From: Sympetrum striolatum
Lineage: Eukaryota; Arthropoda; Insecta; Odonata; Libellulidae
DNA: 64,000 bases
Assembly: GCA_947579665.1 (NCBI GenBank)
Contig: OX388351.1
Span: 620,001-684,000, forward strand
Direction of reading: 5' to 3'
Each line of letters opens with the position of its first letter. Within the stretch, counting starts at the first letter, position 1. Of the stretch, positions 36,953 through 48,593 are shown in pieces. The position numbers and the translations under genes are program-made. The notes beneath the pieces are model-generated. The model did not search any database, was not told where the DNA came from, and saw only the letters and a program-made list of their open reading frames with translations.

Positions 36953-39710
36953 GAGGCTTCCCAAAAAATTCTCCGGATCGATGGAAAGGGGACACCCTAT
37001 TCCGTCGGCAGCCATAATTTATTTTGTCTTATATTTCCCCGGATATCTTACTGCCACCATTTTGGGAAGCGAATTCTGGGACGGATGGAGAGATAGCGGC
37101 AAAGGAACTATGCGAAGGAGATATGGGTTGGATTAAAGGAGAAAACACGGATAGTGACTTTTCAAATCCAGTTTATTCTCCAGTACAAAGCTTTGTTCAT
37201 TATAGGATCGCCATATTATTCGGACACGTAAGAGACTCAACCTTTTGGATGCCACGGTATACTTATATATTTACACCGAATACGAGGAATACTTACTCAC
37301 ACGTTTGATCATTTAAACAACTCCAATTTCCTAAAAAACAATACGAATACCAATAGCAATAAATCTAATAAAAAATATTTGAGTATTTTATTGGAAGCTC
37401 TAATTTAGTATGCACAATTTTGTAATTCTCTTTTCTAACGTTCAATCGAAAAGCTTCTCCCACAACCGAAATTTTTCATTATCTCTGCGATTGTATTTCA
37501 TTGAATCAACATTTAGTCAGTTATATTTATTCTAATTCAGTATACAATTCAGATACAAAAAAATAAGTGAAAGATAGGCAAATATGGGATAAATTCGCCG
37601 TGAGAATTGAAAGATAGTGATAGCGTTGAAAAATCATGAATTAATAGCTAGTTCGCACATAAATTTTCAAATCGCCAATGATCTTGACTGTGGATTTGGT
37701 TAAATACCATCATATTCAGTCTAACCTTAAGGAAATACATTCTAAACGGAAATAAAGAGAGTTTCGTAAATTAACATGTGAAGGGATTTTAATATCCGGC
37801 CGGATTCGGATTAGAGTCTATCAGCAAGTGCTTTAAAGTCAATAATTAATATTTAAAACACTTAAGTCCTGTTCTATATCCTTAGCATGAGTTGGTCTTT
37901 TCCAAGTTGAAAATTATTTACCATCCATTTTAAATATATCCGATTATTTCAGCTATCCTTAAAGATTTGTCCACCGAATATGGACAACTAAAACGTTTCC
38001 TCCGTAAAATGTTTCTTCTCGTCGTAGAGAAAATTAATTATTTATCTACGAGAAACATTGGTTTCTATCTATTTCATAGTTCCTTGGAAGTTGAATGTAT
38101 CGCATCACCTAGAAATGAAGCAGGAAATATAACCTGGCTTGTATGACCGTCGCCAGAGGGGACAGAAAACTCTATGGTGCTGATGTGCTGTAGCTGCAGT
38201 GCATCAGCGAGTAGTGGTCAAGTAGGTTTACACCAGATTTGAATTGTCCCTTTAGGATAGGGTAAAGGAAAATCACTTCGAAATTGGCCGGTCAGGAAAG
38301 GACTGCTTTACGACTTGATTGCTTTATTCTAACAAAGATTTTTAAGAAAATAGCACACTAAAATTAACTGCCATCTAATAATTATAGTATGTATTAATTT
38401 CAGGTATTCCTAGTCACTCCATTTCCAAAAGTGTAGAAAAGGATTCAGATGGAAGTTATTGGTAACAATTTGGATTTTTTGAGGGTTGGTTCCCACACGT
38501 AACGACATGGAATGTAGAAAGAGAATCAAAAGGATTTCTTCGAAACACGTCTTTAATTTAATCAGTAACCTTTAAACGAGAGAGCTGAATGCGGATTTTA
38601 GCAGAAGTAAAGGGAAAATAACATATTAAAGAAAATAGAACTTAGAATTCAAACTTAATCCTTGTATCAATAGAAGTTTTTGGTTGGTTAAAACATTTGA
38701 GATATGAAATACGCTTAGCTTTAGGAAAATTTGAACTGTAAGTGATCTGTTGCATTTTCCACATTGAATGAACACCAAAAGTTCTATTTTTCAATGTGAG
38801 CTGAATAGATGTAGACTAAATTCTCTGGAAGAAAACGTATGATATGATAGTTTCGAGAAAACCCATGTGGAGTGTCCTACTGGGAGAAGAAGCAACGTAG
38901 ATGGTAAAGACATGGGATTGAGGAATTATGATTAATTTAGTGTTATATATATTTTTATAACACTCATAATTTAAATGTGTAAATAAGTTAGTTAATTGAG
39001 CTGATTAACTGCTGATATTTATTGGGTTGTCATGTGTTTGTTTAGACAGCAATAAGATTGAGGTTTTTGCTTCCATATCGAGAGTGATTGCAAATAAACG
39101 CTACACAAAATGATGAAAAGAATGAAATTTAATCGCTTCGGGATGATACCGAAGAACGATGATAGTAAAATCAAGCGAACTACTACTAGATAATCCATCG
39201 AAGTTAGAATGAAAGAAAATGCTATTATTGTACGCATCCATCTTACGACTTTAACCGCTATACGAATGTAACAGAAGGAAAAACAGATTTAAATAACTGA
39301 TTAAAGCAGCTTACATCCGTGCGAAAAATATAAGGGCGAAAAGAACGGTTTTTCGAAGCAAAAACGAATGAAATTTGAAATCCCACTTGAAACTCCAGGG
39401 CGTCGTTAGAGAAAGTGCTCTCGTCGAATGCATTGAAACCTTTTCCTCGCAAATGCGTGTTCCGACGGCGAAATGAGCGACTGAGGTCAAGTAGAAGAGA
39501 AATAGAGGATGAAAAGGAACGAAGAATGAGAATTTGATGAGATAAAGCTTGGCTGATGGTAAAATGGCACCTTAAAATCTTGTCTTTGCTTTCATTGTTG
39601 GAAGTGAATGTGATAAAATATACTATGGACGAAAAAGAATACAGTGAGACCACAAATGGTTGTTATAATTAGCGGGAAAACTCCGAATACCATCTAAATA
39701 TTGATCAATT
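36953..39710. other. unassigned sequence
   Basis: No repeats or coding motifs recognised. The 131-codon minus frame (39258-39653) is Ser/Phe-rich without recognisable motifs. Confidence 0.4.
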
Positions 39711-39847
39711 CACGATGTGCATTTCATTCTTTAAAAAAACATCTTCATGTGACATGTGAATTGATGACAGTTTAAAAGAAGATTTAAAATTAGTAGTTGG
39801 CAATTCACCTTTCAGCTGTTTCCTTTGAGAATGAAATGTACATCGTG
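39711..39847. mobile_element. palindromic MITE, ~137 bp
   Basis: The left end CACGATGTGCATTTCATTCT is mirrored by the right end GAATGAAATGTACATCGTG, and GTGAATTG inside is mirrored by CAATTCAC. Most of the element therefore folds back on itself. No target duplication was recognised and the superfamily is unknown. Confidence 0.7.
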
Positions 39848-41204
39848 AGCTGGTTAGTTTTTTTTATATGGTTTTTGGAGTTATTCCACTGATAATGCAA
39901 GAAAAAGAGATGTAACTATCAAAGGGTTTTCTACAGAATACTGTAGAAAAGAAGAACTCCTGTTTTTCATCCGAGATTGAACTGTTAAGTCCCCTCAACT
40001 CATCTTACCTTCTTAAATTAACAAAAAATGAAGTCGATAAAGAATAGGGAATTATCAAAAATAAGATCAGTGTCAAATTCATAAGTATTGCCTACCAAAG
40101 AGTTAAAGTGCACGCACGCTGTACTGTACGTAGTTATGATGTTAGTAATAGCGCCTCTCAATTTCGACATTTTCTTGAATATTTATTGAAACAAATTTCT
40201 GTTTCTAGAAATGTTACAACATGAAATCGTTTTATTCCGCTAATAAGAAACTATAGTTAAGAATATATGTAACTAAAAAAAGTGCAAAGAATATTTGAAG
40301 AGGTAACGGTGAACCTAAAAATATATATTGGTGTCTTTTGTTGATGGACAAAAATATCTACTGAGTTTATATTACTTACTTTATATGTCACTGTTTTTTA
40401 CTTTCTTGCTTCAAACTTATATCAAACTTTGCTTCTTACTAGCTTATTAAGATCTGGAGTTAATATTTATGAATACACTTCATGGATGAAGGATTTTCTC
40501 TAGTGAGCTATTTCGTGCGAAAATATTTGTTTGCAAAATTACGTACTTGTGGAAAACTTCAATTTAGGGTACCTTTATTCTAATTAAGAATAAATTAAAA
40601 GAGAGGTTTCATGCTGGACGTAATTTTTATTAGTCATGAAAAAACAATCACCCTAAATGAATTCACATGGTAGGAATAGGTGGGCCGCATCCAAGCGGCA
40701 GGCCGCGCATTTGAGATCTCTCTTTTAATTTAGAGGAACACAAGATCAGGACAGTTTTTGGAGTAAAATTTCCTTTTTCAATACTGATATTATTTGAAAG
40801 AGATCGAGAAATGTATTGTATGCCTCTCTCTGGAGTTGAACTATTTTTCAGAGATTGTCGATACTTATTTAGGATGCTATGCTTTACTTGGCTTGTCAAC
40901 TATCTCAATAGATCTTGAAATTATATTACCAGAATTTAGTTCAAAGCAGATTCGTCCTATCGTGAGACTAGATGCTTGTATTGATGATAATCGCGTAAGG
41001 AAGTGCTGTCCGGGCAATAGTTATCGACTTAAAAAGCATGAGAAAGACTTGGGTAAATGTGCTAGTTCAGCCATATATCTATGATCTATTGAAACATACG
41101 AAAACAGAAAGAGCAAATTACTGAGTAAATACAACGACGAAACTGGAGTTAACCCATAGCAGCACGCATTAACACGCTATAACAGCGTATTTTGATTTAT
41201 TTCA
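39848..41204. other. unassigned AT-rich sequence
   Basis: Nothing recognised. The frames at 40663-40899 (minus) and 40794-41084 (plus) overlap on opposite strands without motif support. Confidence 0.4.
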
Positions 41205-41560
41205 GTAACATCTACATCTACATCTACATTAATACCCTACAAGTCGCCTTTCGTTGTGTGGCAGGGGGTGTAAACACCAGTTGAATCTAAATTACTTCCT
41301 TATTCGATTATTGTCACGTATTGTTCGCGGAAAGAATGAATCTCTAAAACGATTCGTCCTAGCATCTATTTCTCTTAACTTACGGTCATTATCGGATCGA
41401 CCGACGTAAAAGTACCGAAGTAACTTCCCTCCAAAGAATGGAATTAGCGTACATCCCCATCTATATTACAATCTATAAGTATAATACCAATCGACTCCTA
41501 GATTCACTATATTAGACTCCTGTTTGAACGTTTTCATCCATTCTTCTTAGCGTACTATAA
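41205..41560 (+). repeat. arthropod-type CATCTA-headed interspersed repeat, longer copy
   Basis: It starts with three ACATCT units, then ACATTAATACCCTACAAG and GTGTGGCAGGGGGT. It continues with TGTTCGCGGAAAGAATGA and ACTTCCCTCCAAAGAATGGA. This motif order recurs in several arthropod genomes as I remember them. It also matches the start of the short copy at 26535. No coding frame persists. The class (LINE 3' end or SINE) is not determined. Confidence 0.6.
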
Positions 41561-43632
41561 AGCAGCATTATTGAGTACAGAAAATTTTTCTTTCAAGGTA
41601 AGCATGCATGTATCACTAATTTCGAAACATTAACTTTACACTGTTTGAATAAAAATGTATTAATAATCTGTTGAGAGAAGTGATATTTGAATACATTTGT
41701 TGGAAACTTAAGCTCCAATATCTTGGGCATTTGATGGAAAATAAGAGTTAAAAGGAAGAAAAGAGAAGCCAAGAAGTGACACTCTCACCGTAAAAGATCT
41801 GTCGACAGCTTAAAGTATTCACATATAAGTAATTCTTCAGAACAATCTAAATAAATGGCATTCATAAGTCGGGAAGTGAAATAATTGTCACGAAGGTACA
41901 TTTGAAGAATATATTCTTTGATGGTTTTATTGACACATCCTGACAATGATTTCGCTTAATTTAACATCAGCAATATACTTCATATTATAAATAGGAAACT
42001 TATCTTCGCTTTTGAATCACTTGATTTTCAAGGTCTACATTTTTAAGAATAGATTTATTTTGTACACATCAATAATACAAGTACATACAAGTAATTCTAA
42101 AGCATGGCAACGATCAACTACGCCATTAAAAATGTTCAAATTTCAATTTATGGCAATCGGTATTTTCCTGTTACTACGTAAATGTAAGATTAAGCTCGTC
42201 TAATGGCAGACAAAAGGAAGTGGAAGGGAGGGAACATAGTGAATGCAGGAAGTGAATTTACCCATTCACATAAATCAAATCAAATCAAACTTCTGTCAAA
42301 ATATTTGTAAACTCGAAGGAAATATTAACCATCATTCAGAATAAAATTAATGCTGTACTCATTTATCTTTTAAGTAGTATCTAAAAATCAATCACTAGAT
42401 TACATATCGAAGTAGGTTCATGCCTCGTGTATCCGCAATACTCTCTTACGATTTGAATATAAATGTGAGCTATGTATCTTTTTAATATTAATGAAGCATT
42501 AATAAACGTCTTAAAGTGGTACGCGATAATACAAATCAATATAAATTATAATTAATAATAAAGTCCTTTATATGTATGTATGTATAATACAATGAATTAA
42601 AATATTTATAATATAAATTCATTAAATTGTTACGAGGATACCAGTATTCAGTATCACTCATGTCTAATTTCAAAATTCCATCAAGGACTCCCAAAACCAT
42701 CAAACAGTTCTTGTTTGTTGGTTTTTGGGGTCCTTGACTTTACATTTTGACTATTGTAGCCATCGGTGGTCGAATATACATTTACTAATTTATCATTTGA
42801 GATAAAATTTTCGCAATAATGAGCAAGGGTCAAAAATAATGAAAACATTAATTATTCTATCTCCCACATAAAAAGAAAGCTATAAATTTATAAGCAAATA
42901 TAATTAAAAAATAATTGAAAGATAAATCTGAAATGCATAAACCAAAAAAACACTCGATCTCGATGTTGAAGGATGAGAAGTAAAGCCAATTTAACAATTG
43001 CTTAATTGAGGAATTTTTCTCGGCTTCCTTTGACTGGGAAGAGGTGAGAAGTGAATGAAGAGGGAGAGGAGAAAGAGAGAGACCAGCGCAATAAAGAAAG
43101 AAATACAGGTGGAGGATTGAAGGGAGTGAAAGTGGGAAAAAGGCGAAAGAGGGCGCTTTCCTGGTTTCGGAGGCCTCTGACATTGCGAATGAGACTGAAT
43201 CGAAAGAAAGACAAACGAGAGGCCTTTTTTCGCATTCGCTCAAATCAAACCTCGGATTTGTGAGCTTACATTTTGACTCATTAGGGGGCCTCTCGAATCT
43301 TTAATCCCTCCGAACATTTTTGTAATCGAGGAGTTGCGAGAGGAAGTTCGATTGATCGATTTTCAAAAATGGGAACTGATTCGATATTTTTATCGAGAGC
43401 CGTATCTTGATTGGGACATTCTCAGTCCATCTCGAGAGATTGGATCGATTTAAGGGTAGTAAATAATCAGGATTCGTGTGAGAGGGATTCAAGTCAGAAG
43501 GGAGGAAAATTTGACGGACACAGTGAGTTCTTGAGGCGGTAGAGAAGAGATATTAATGATTCAATTATAAAAATGAACAATTTCGAGCAGAAATTTTCTA
43601 TCCATAAGTAAGGAATGCAAAAGGCAATAAGA
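41561..43632. other. unassigned AT-rich sequence
   Basis: Purine-rich on the plus strand at 43.04-43.15 kb, which explains the opposing open frames there (42857-43263). Short ATGT runs lie near 42573. No coding or repeat-family evidence. Confidence 0.4.
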
Positions 43633-43700
43633 TATTATTTATTTATTTACGACTTAATTGGGCGAAATTGGGACTAAAAAGTCCCATCTTCCATTTAAGC
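43633..43700 (-). repeat. 3' end of a TAA-tailed retroposon, copy C (diverged)
   Basis: The minus strand contains GATGGGACTTTTTAGTCCC followed by AATTTCGCCCAATTAAG and an AAATAAATAA tail. The hairpin has compensating changes (GGGACT/AGTCCC instead of GAGACT/AGTCTC) relative to copies A and B. Confidence 0.5.
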
Positions 43701-43806
43701 CTTGTACATATACATGCATACTTTTTAATTTTTTTAATTACAAATAATTTTAAATATTTAAATGATGAAATTACTAATATTTACAACATGAAATAGCTAA
43801 ATAATA

Positions 43807-43865
43807 CAAAGGTATATACAGGAAGTTATACAGAGGTATATACAGGATGTTATACACTATACAGA
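43807..43865. repeat. short tandem repeat, ~24-bp unit
   Basis: GGTATATACAGGAAGTTATA is followed by a second near copy (GGTATATACAGGATGTTATA) and a partial third. Confidence 0.65.
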
Positions 43866-46168
43866 AAATCAGTAGCATATGAAATATTAAATCATTAAAC
43901 AATATATAGATATAGACAGAAAGTTATACAACACATACAAGTTATCCCTGTGAGAGATATTTGATGCAAAGTTTCTTGAATGATGTTAAGGGGGAGCATA
44001 ATATATTAGGATAATAATAAGATATTAAGGATGATTCACAAAGGCATAAGGATATTAGCCGATGCATGAATGTACTTACTGTACAAAGTGAATCTGAGAC
44101 TTGTAAAATAATTATATTTCTAGGGAACAATAATCTTTCTTGTAAAATAAATACTGAACCAGTTGAAATATATGGAAGGCATCCTTCATAAAAAGTTCAT
44201 AAAAGAATACAGTGAATTGAGACTGGTACGGAGTAGAATGGAAAAAAGTGATGTTTATACAAAGACGAAGTATAATAAACGGAGGGTGAAGTAAGACTTT
44301 TAATTAAAAGGTACATAAACCAGTCCAAGGATGGAATTACGTAGTAAGGACTTATACTTTCCAACATTTTAAACGATTAAATAATGGCACACATATATAA
44401 ACGAAACAGATATTTCCAATCATAAAATTCATGTACGTAATTTTGGGTAGCTTCTGAAGTAAACGGATTAGCATAAAATGCAATTTAAGGCTCTGTAAAT
44501 AAGTTTTGAAGACCTCTGGTGTTTTCAAAGTTTGGTGCTCTTAGGTCAAATTCGTCTAATGAAGAAGGTGGAGAACCGACGGTCTTTGGCTTCGGTTTTG
44601 GGGTCAATTATGCCATACTTGTGGGAAAGATTAAGCAATGGTTTATAATTGGTGAAGTGGAGGTAGTTGTAACAAGAAGTGATGTTAGAGGTAAGAGGAA
44701 GTTGACTAGCGATACAAATTGAGATTCAACTGAAATATTTTATAGACAGGCTATGTGATCAGACTCAAGATATAGATAGATAGATAGATACATTCATTCT
44801 ATATTATTTCAGTTTTTCCCGATTAAGCTGTGTCACGAAATATTTGCAGTACGAAAGAAAAGTCTTGAAAGCCTAGGTACTTATTTTGTTAAAATCCTGA
44901 AGCCTTAAGAGACCATGTGACAACTTTGCGAAAGAAGGGGTCAGCCATTTCAAAAATGCCGTGGAATCCTTTTAAAATGTCTTCTGAGACATTCAGACCT
45001 TTTCGATGTTATCTATATTATCTTTACATGATAAAACATTATTATATATCGCAATATCATACGATATGTCAACTGAAAGTAATCTTCATAGGTTTAGTTT
45101 GGGATTAAATTAGTTTATCTTCGTACAACTTCAAAGTAAACAAAATGAATGAAACCATCCGCTTAAGCACCCCTTAGTAGATTTGTATTCTACCCCTTGC
45201 CTGATTATATACTGTCAAACTCGAATCCCGCAGTAAAATGTTATGACACAAATTATGTTATTATATATTAAATTCGAAGAAAATTTCTAAGATTTCCAAG
45301 TCTAACCTGAAGCTGTACTTTGCAAACGCGAATATCGGAAAGTGAGTGGAAACCGGTTTAGATCTCAGTCAGCGACAATCTCAGACTCCAATTTGCTTCC
45401 ATTCCCATTATAGTCTCTCTCGTTTTCGCATTCGCCTTTAAATCACCTCTTATTATTCGCTCTCTCTTCGTTTAACGTTTCGAATGCTGGGAAACGCGTC
45501 TACAATTAATTATCAAGGAAAATAGGATATATTTCCGGGAACGAATTCCTTCTTAAGTGGTTTCTCCATGACTTTTAAACGGTACATAAAATGTGGAATT
45601 CTTTGACGGATCTCCGGAAGGAAATGAGTTTTCGAATACTACTCGCACTTGAGGTTAATGAACAATTAGCGCTCAATTTCCTTAATTTGTGTATCAGGGA
45701 AGTCGTTTTCCTGCTGTCATTTCAAGGAGAACTTAATGCATTTTCTTCTAAGCTTAGACTTCATTTCTGCGAAGGAAAAGGATATTTCTCTCTAGCGTTA
45801 GTACTCAAGGAGTTGTTTGAGATTGCAGTTAGGCCCACTGGATAACATAAGTTTATCAGGCAGATTTTAATACAAAGCTACTGATAAGGAGGATGTAGTA
45901 AAGATTGAGAGGTATTCAAAAGCTTGTTGATAATGAAGAATATCGATTGATGTGTCTAAATGTTTTCCGGTATGCGTATGGCAAGATTTTAATGGAAAAT
46001 GGTCAACCTGCTTTTCGCTGAATTCCAATTTATAAAACAACTTACTTCTCTTGATCCCTTTTACGTTAATACAGTTTATAAAACATAACACGTTATAGTA
46101 AATGCTCTTTCTAGCAAAATATTACATAATTAACAACTTAAATTTAAAAAATAGAATAATTAGTAACT
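43866..46168. other. unassigned AT-rich sequence
   Basis: A (GATA)n run lies at 44771-44790. No coding evidence; the frames at 44519-44722 and 45591-45845 lack recognisable motifs. Confidence 0.4.
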
Positions 46169-46300
46169 TGCGCAGAAAATATATTTGTGTAAAGGCTAGT
46201 TTTGTCTACAAATAGACATCTTCAAGTTTCGGAGTGATCCTGGAGTTGAACATTTGTAGACGAAACTGGTCACCTCAATAAGAATATACTTTACGCGGAA
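46169..46300. repeat. head-to-head pair of decayed hammerhead/Penelope-like ends
   Basis: On the minus strand, GAAGATGTCTATTTGTAGAC (a perfect stem II-like hairpin) is followed by AAAACTAGCC. On the plus strand, ACATTTGTAGACGAAACTGG is followed by TCACCTCAATAAG. Both have the GAAAC-ACYRG-type order of Penelope-like hammerheads, facing each other around a 12-base centre. Flanks extend the inverted similarity by about 30 bp each side. Neither has an intact CTGATGA box, so cleavage is unlikely. Confidence 0.4.
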
Positions 46301-46810
46301 ATTACAAAGCATTGGATTTCTTTAGCAATTTTTTCTACTTGAAATGGTTAAAATATTTAGCACGAAATTCCGAACAGCCAAAATCAGTACACACGCATTC
46401 AATAATCTCCTAGAGCCAGCCGAATTGTAGTACTTACGGTAAACTGACAGAAAATTATACTCTTCTTCTTCAATAACCGATTAGTAGGAAAACTAATTCA
46501 ATGATCACCGTAAATATAAACAAATCAATACAGATTCCTTCGTCGAATAAAATAATTGCGATGGATATACATTCCAATATAAGTATTTAAATGAACGAAA
46601 AATTGTCTAACCCCTTAGAAATTGAGAATCGTGTTTAGTCTTACGGAGACAAGAAAATAAAGGCAACTATTTATAATTTTTTAATTTTCTTATTTTCTTC
46701 TGTGAGTCCTTCCATGAAGTCACGCTTGAGCTTAATTTTAGTCTTACAGAAAATTATCATCCACTCAAAGGACCAAAATCTTACAATTCTTAAGACTAAT
46801 AATGCAATTG
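46301..46810. other. unassigned AT-rich sequence
   Basis: Nothing recognised. Confidence 0.4.
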
Positions 46811-47540
46811 CCGTATATACTCGAGCATAAGCTGACGATATTATAAGCCAAGTACCGATTTTATCTCAACAACAGGGAACACTAAGTAACTCGAGCATAA
46901 TCCTTTCTCGAATGTAATCTAGAGAAATCCCGCGACACCCAACGTTGCCCGATGTAACACGATTGTTTTCAATGAGACTTTTCTTGAGGGAGGAAACTCG
47001 ATTGAGAATAAAGTTAACAAAGAATTGTTAACTGAGGAAGTGAGTAATGCACCTACAAACCTTATCATATTCTCTATCTATCGGCGCCAATCTCAAGTTT
47101 TAAAAGCAAACACTTCGAATTCATTTCCTCAATTGAAACATCTATTGCGCCTTCTTGAGGTAATATTTTTTCCAACTTTCCAACACAATTTACCCAAATT
47201 CATACTATGATACCGCAGTACATGCAATTATTTGAACTTATATTAAAACTTGTAAAATTCAACACCCATGGATATTTTATTCATGTGAAGCAATTCTGCT
47301 CTTTTACTTATTCGAAAAATCTATTACGGTTTCTGAGATCTCATATTTTCCGACTACCGAACTAAGTTCACGCTTGCTTTGCACTATATTATGGGAATAG
47401 TACTACCGATTTCCGACTATGGTAGACTTTTTTTACCGAATAACGGTAAGTGGGACCCTCACTCGAGTATAAGCCGAGGGGAGATGTTTCACCATATAAA
47501 AATGAGATGAAAAACTCGGCTTACACACGAGTCTATACGG
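46811..47540. mobile_element. AAGCYGAG-family inverted-end element, 730 bp
   Basis: The left end CCGTATATACTCGAGCATAA continues as GCTGA. The right end, inverted, reads CCGTATAGACTCGTGTGTAA then GCCGA, giving inverted termini of about 25 bp. Subterminal copies of CTCGAGTATAAGCCGAG or similar occur near both ends (46830-46905 and 47462-47478). It is related to the 332-bp copy at 20531. No transposase is encoded; the 61-codon frame inside has no motif. A hAT-type origin is possible, but I saw no 8-bp duplication. Confidence 0.6.
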
Positions 47541-48351
47541 TAGTTATTAAGTAAAAGATCTCAGCTCATACCTTTAAAACTACAATTGTAACGTTCGGGA
47601 GCAGAATTCTTCCTTCGTCGCCTTAGAGATATGTGAAATAAAACTATCTCCTTCTTGAGGACTTCTGAAACGAAAGTCAAACGAAAGAGAAGGACTGAGA
47701 AAAATGGAGGACAAGGAAGAACATGAGAGAAGGAATATTAACTGAGAAAGGGAGGAAGGAGCGTCGCCAGAAAAAATAAGTAAATAATGTACGAGAGGAA
47801 GGATAAAAGAGAACTGAATGGGGCAACAAGTCGGTGGAGACGAAAGGAATACAATTGGGAAAAGCAATCGAAGGAGAAAATGAAATAATATAGGAATGGA
47901 AGCCCTTTTCTGAACGAATCATTCAGAGCTGTGACGTAGAAAACCATTATGTCTCACATTTAAACGGAGATTCTAGAAGCGGGGTTTTCGTAAATACGAT
48001 GCCGTAAAGGCAATTGCAGCCTTAATGAGAGTGAGCGTTAGCTCCTCTACTCCTCCATAACTTTTCAAGGATTACGGCTTTGATACAGTTCCAATTTTAG
48101 GTAAATGATAGAGGGAAAATGTACTTGTAATTCATTTCTGCCTCACATTACTGCAGCAAATGCAATTATAATATCCATTAACCTAATTGACGTAAATTTA
48201 CAAGCATAATATATCCATACTAATTTAACCATTGCATAATCATACTATTGAAACGAGGAATGTGTCTCAAGTCAAATGGTATTTTATAATTATATCTTAT
48301 AAGGAAAGGATTGAGGTGACTTAGCACATAAGGGCGTACACCCAGGGAGAT
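47541..48351. other. unassigned, partly purine-rich sequence
   Basis: At 47.66-47.90 kb the plus strand is strongly purine-rich. This opens three overlapping minus-strand frames rich in Ser, Phe and Leu, which I treat as composition artefacts. The end of this stretch (about 48300-48351) may be the body of the minus-strand SINE that follows. Confidence 0.35.
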
Positions 48352-48468
48352 TCCCAAAGAAAAACGGACTTGAAAAAAGTCAGACAGGGCCGGAATTCGA
48401 ACCCGGGATCTTCCTCTATTCGGGAGGCTGCCTTAACCATCTAGGCTACCCGGCCAAAACATTTTAAC
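48352..48468 (-). repeat. tRNA-headed SINE, left unit of an inverted pair
   Basis: The minus strand reads GGCCGGGTAGCCTAGATGG (A box), then a B box GGTTCGAATTCC, then GACTTTTTTCAAGTCCG. The tRNA-like head occupies about 48380-48455. The anticodon-loop equivalent is CCGAATA. Its body continues to the left as TTCTTTGGGAATCTCCC. It faces the right unit across a short spacer. Confidence 0.65.
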
Positions 48469-48480
48469 AAGCCGTTTCGT

Positions 48481-48593
48481 TAAAAATGTTCTGGCCGGGT
48501 AGCCTAGTTGGCTAAGGCAGCCTCCTGAATAGAGGAAGATCCCGGGTTCGATTCCCGGCCCTGTCAGACTTTTCTCAAGTCCGTTTTTCCTTG
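48481..48593 (+). repeat. tRNA-headed SINE, right unit of an inverted pair
   Basis: The head at 48493-48567 folds as a good cloverleaf. The acceptor stem is GGCCGGG against CCCTGTC with one mismatch and one wobble. The D stem is GCCT/AGGC, the anticodon stem CCTC/GAGG has loop CTGAATA (GAA, Phe-type), and the T arm is CCGGG-TTCGATT-CCCGG. The A box TAGCCTAGTTGG and B box GGTTCGATTCC match RNA polymerase III promoters. The body ACTTTTCTCAAGTCCG matches the left unit. A real tRNA-Phe gene is less likely because both copies share the same non-tRNA body. Confidence 0.65.

Noticed and set aside
47580..47947. Three overlapping minus-strand frames of 69-95 codons
   Set aside because: A purine-rich plus strand lacks minus-strand stops in several phases; no motif favours any phase.
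48493..48567. Functional tRNA-Phe gene
   Set aside because: The cloverleaf is good, but the inverted neighbour shares the same non-tRNA body, which fits SINE heads better than a tRNA gene.
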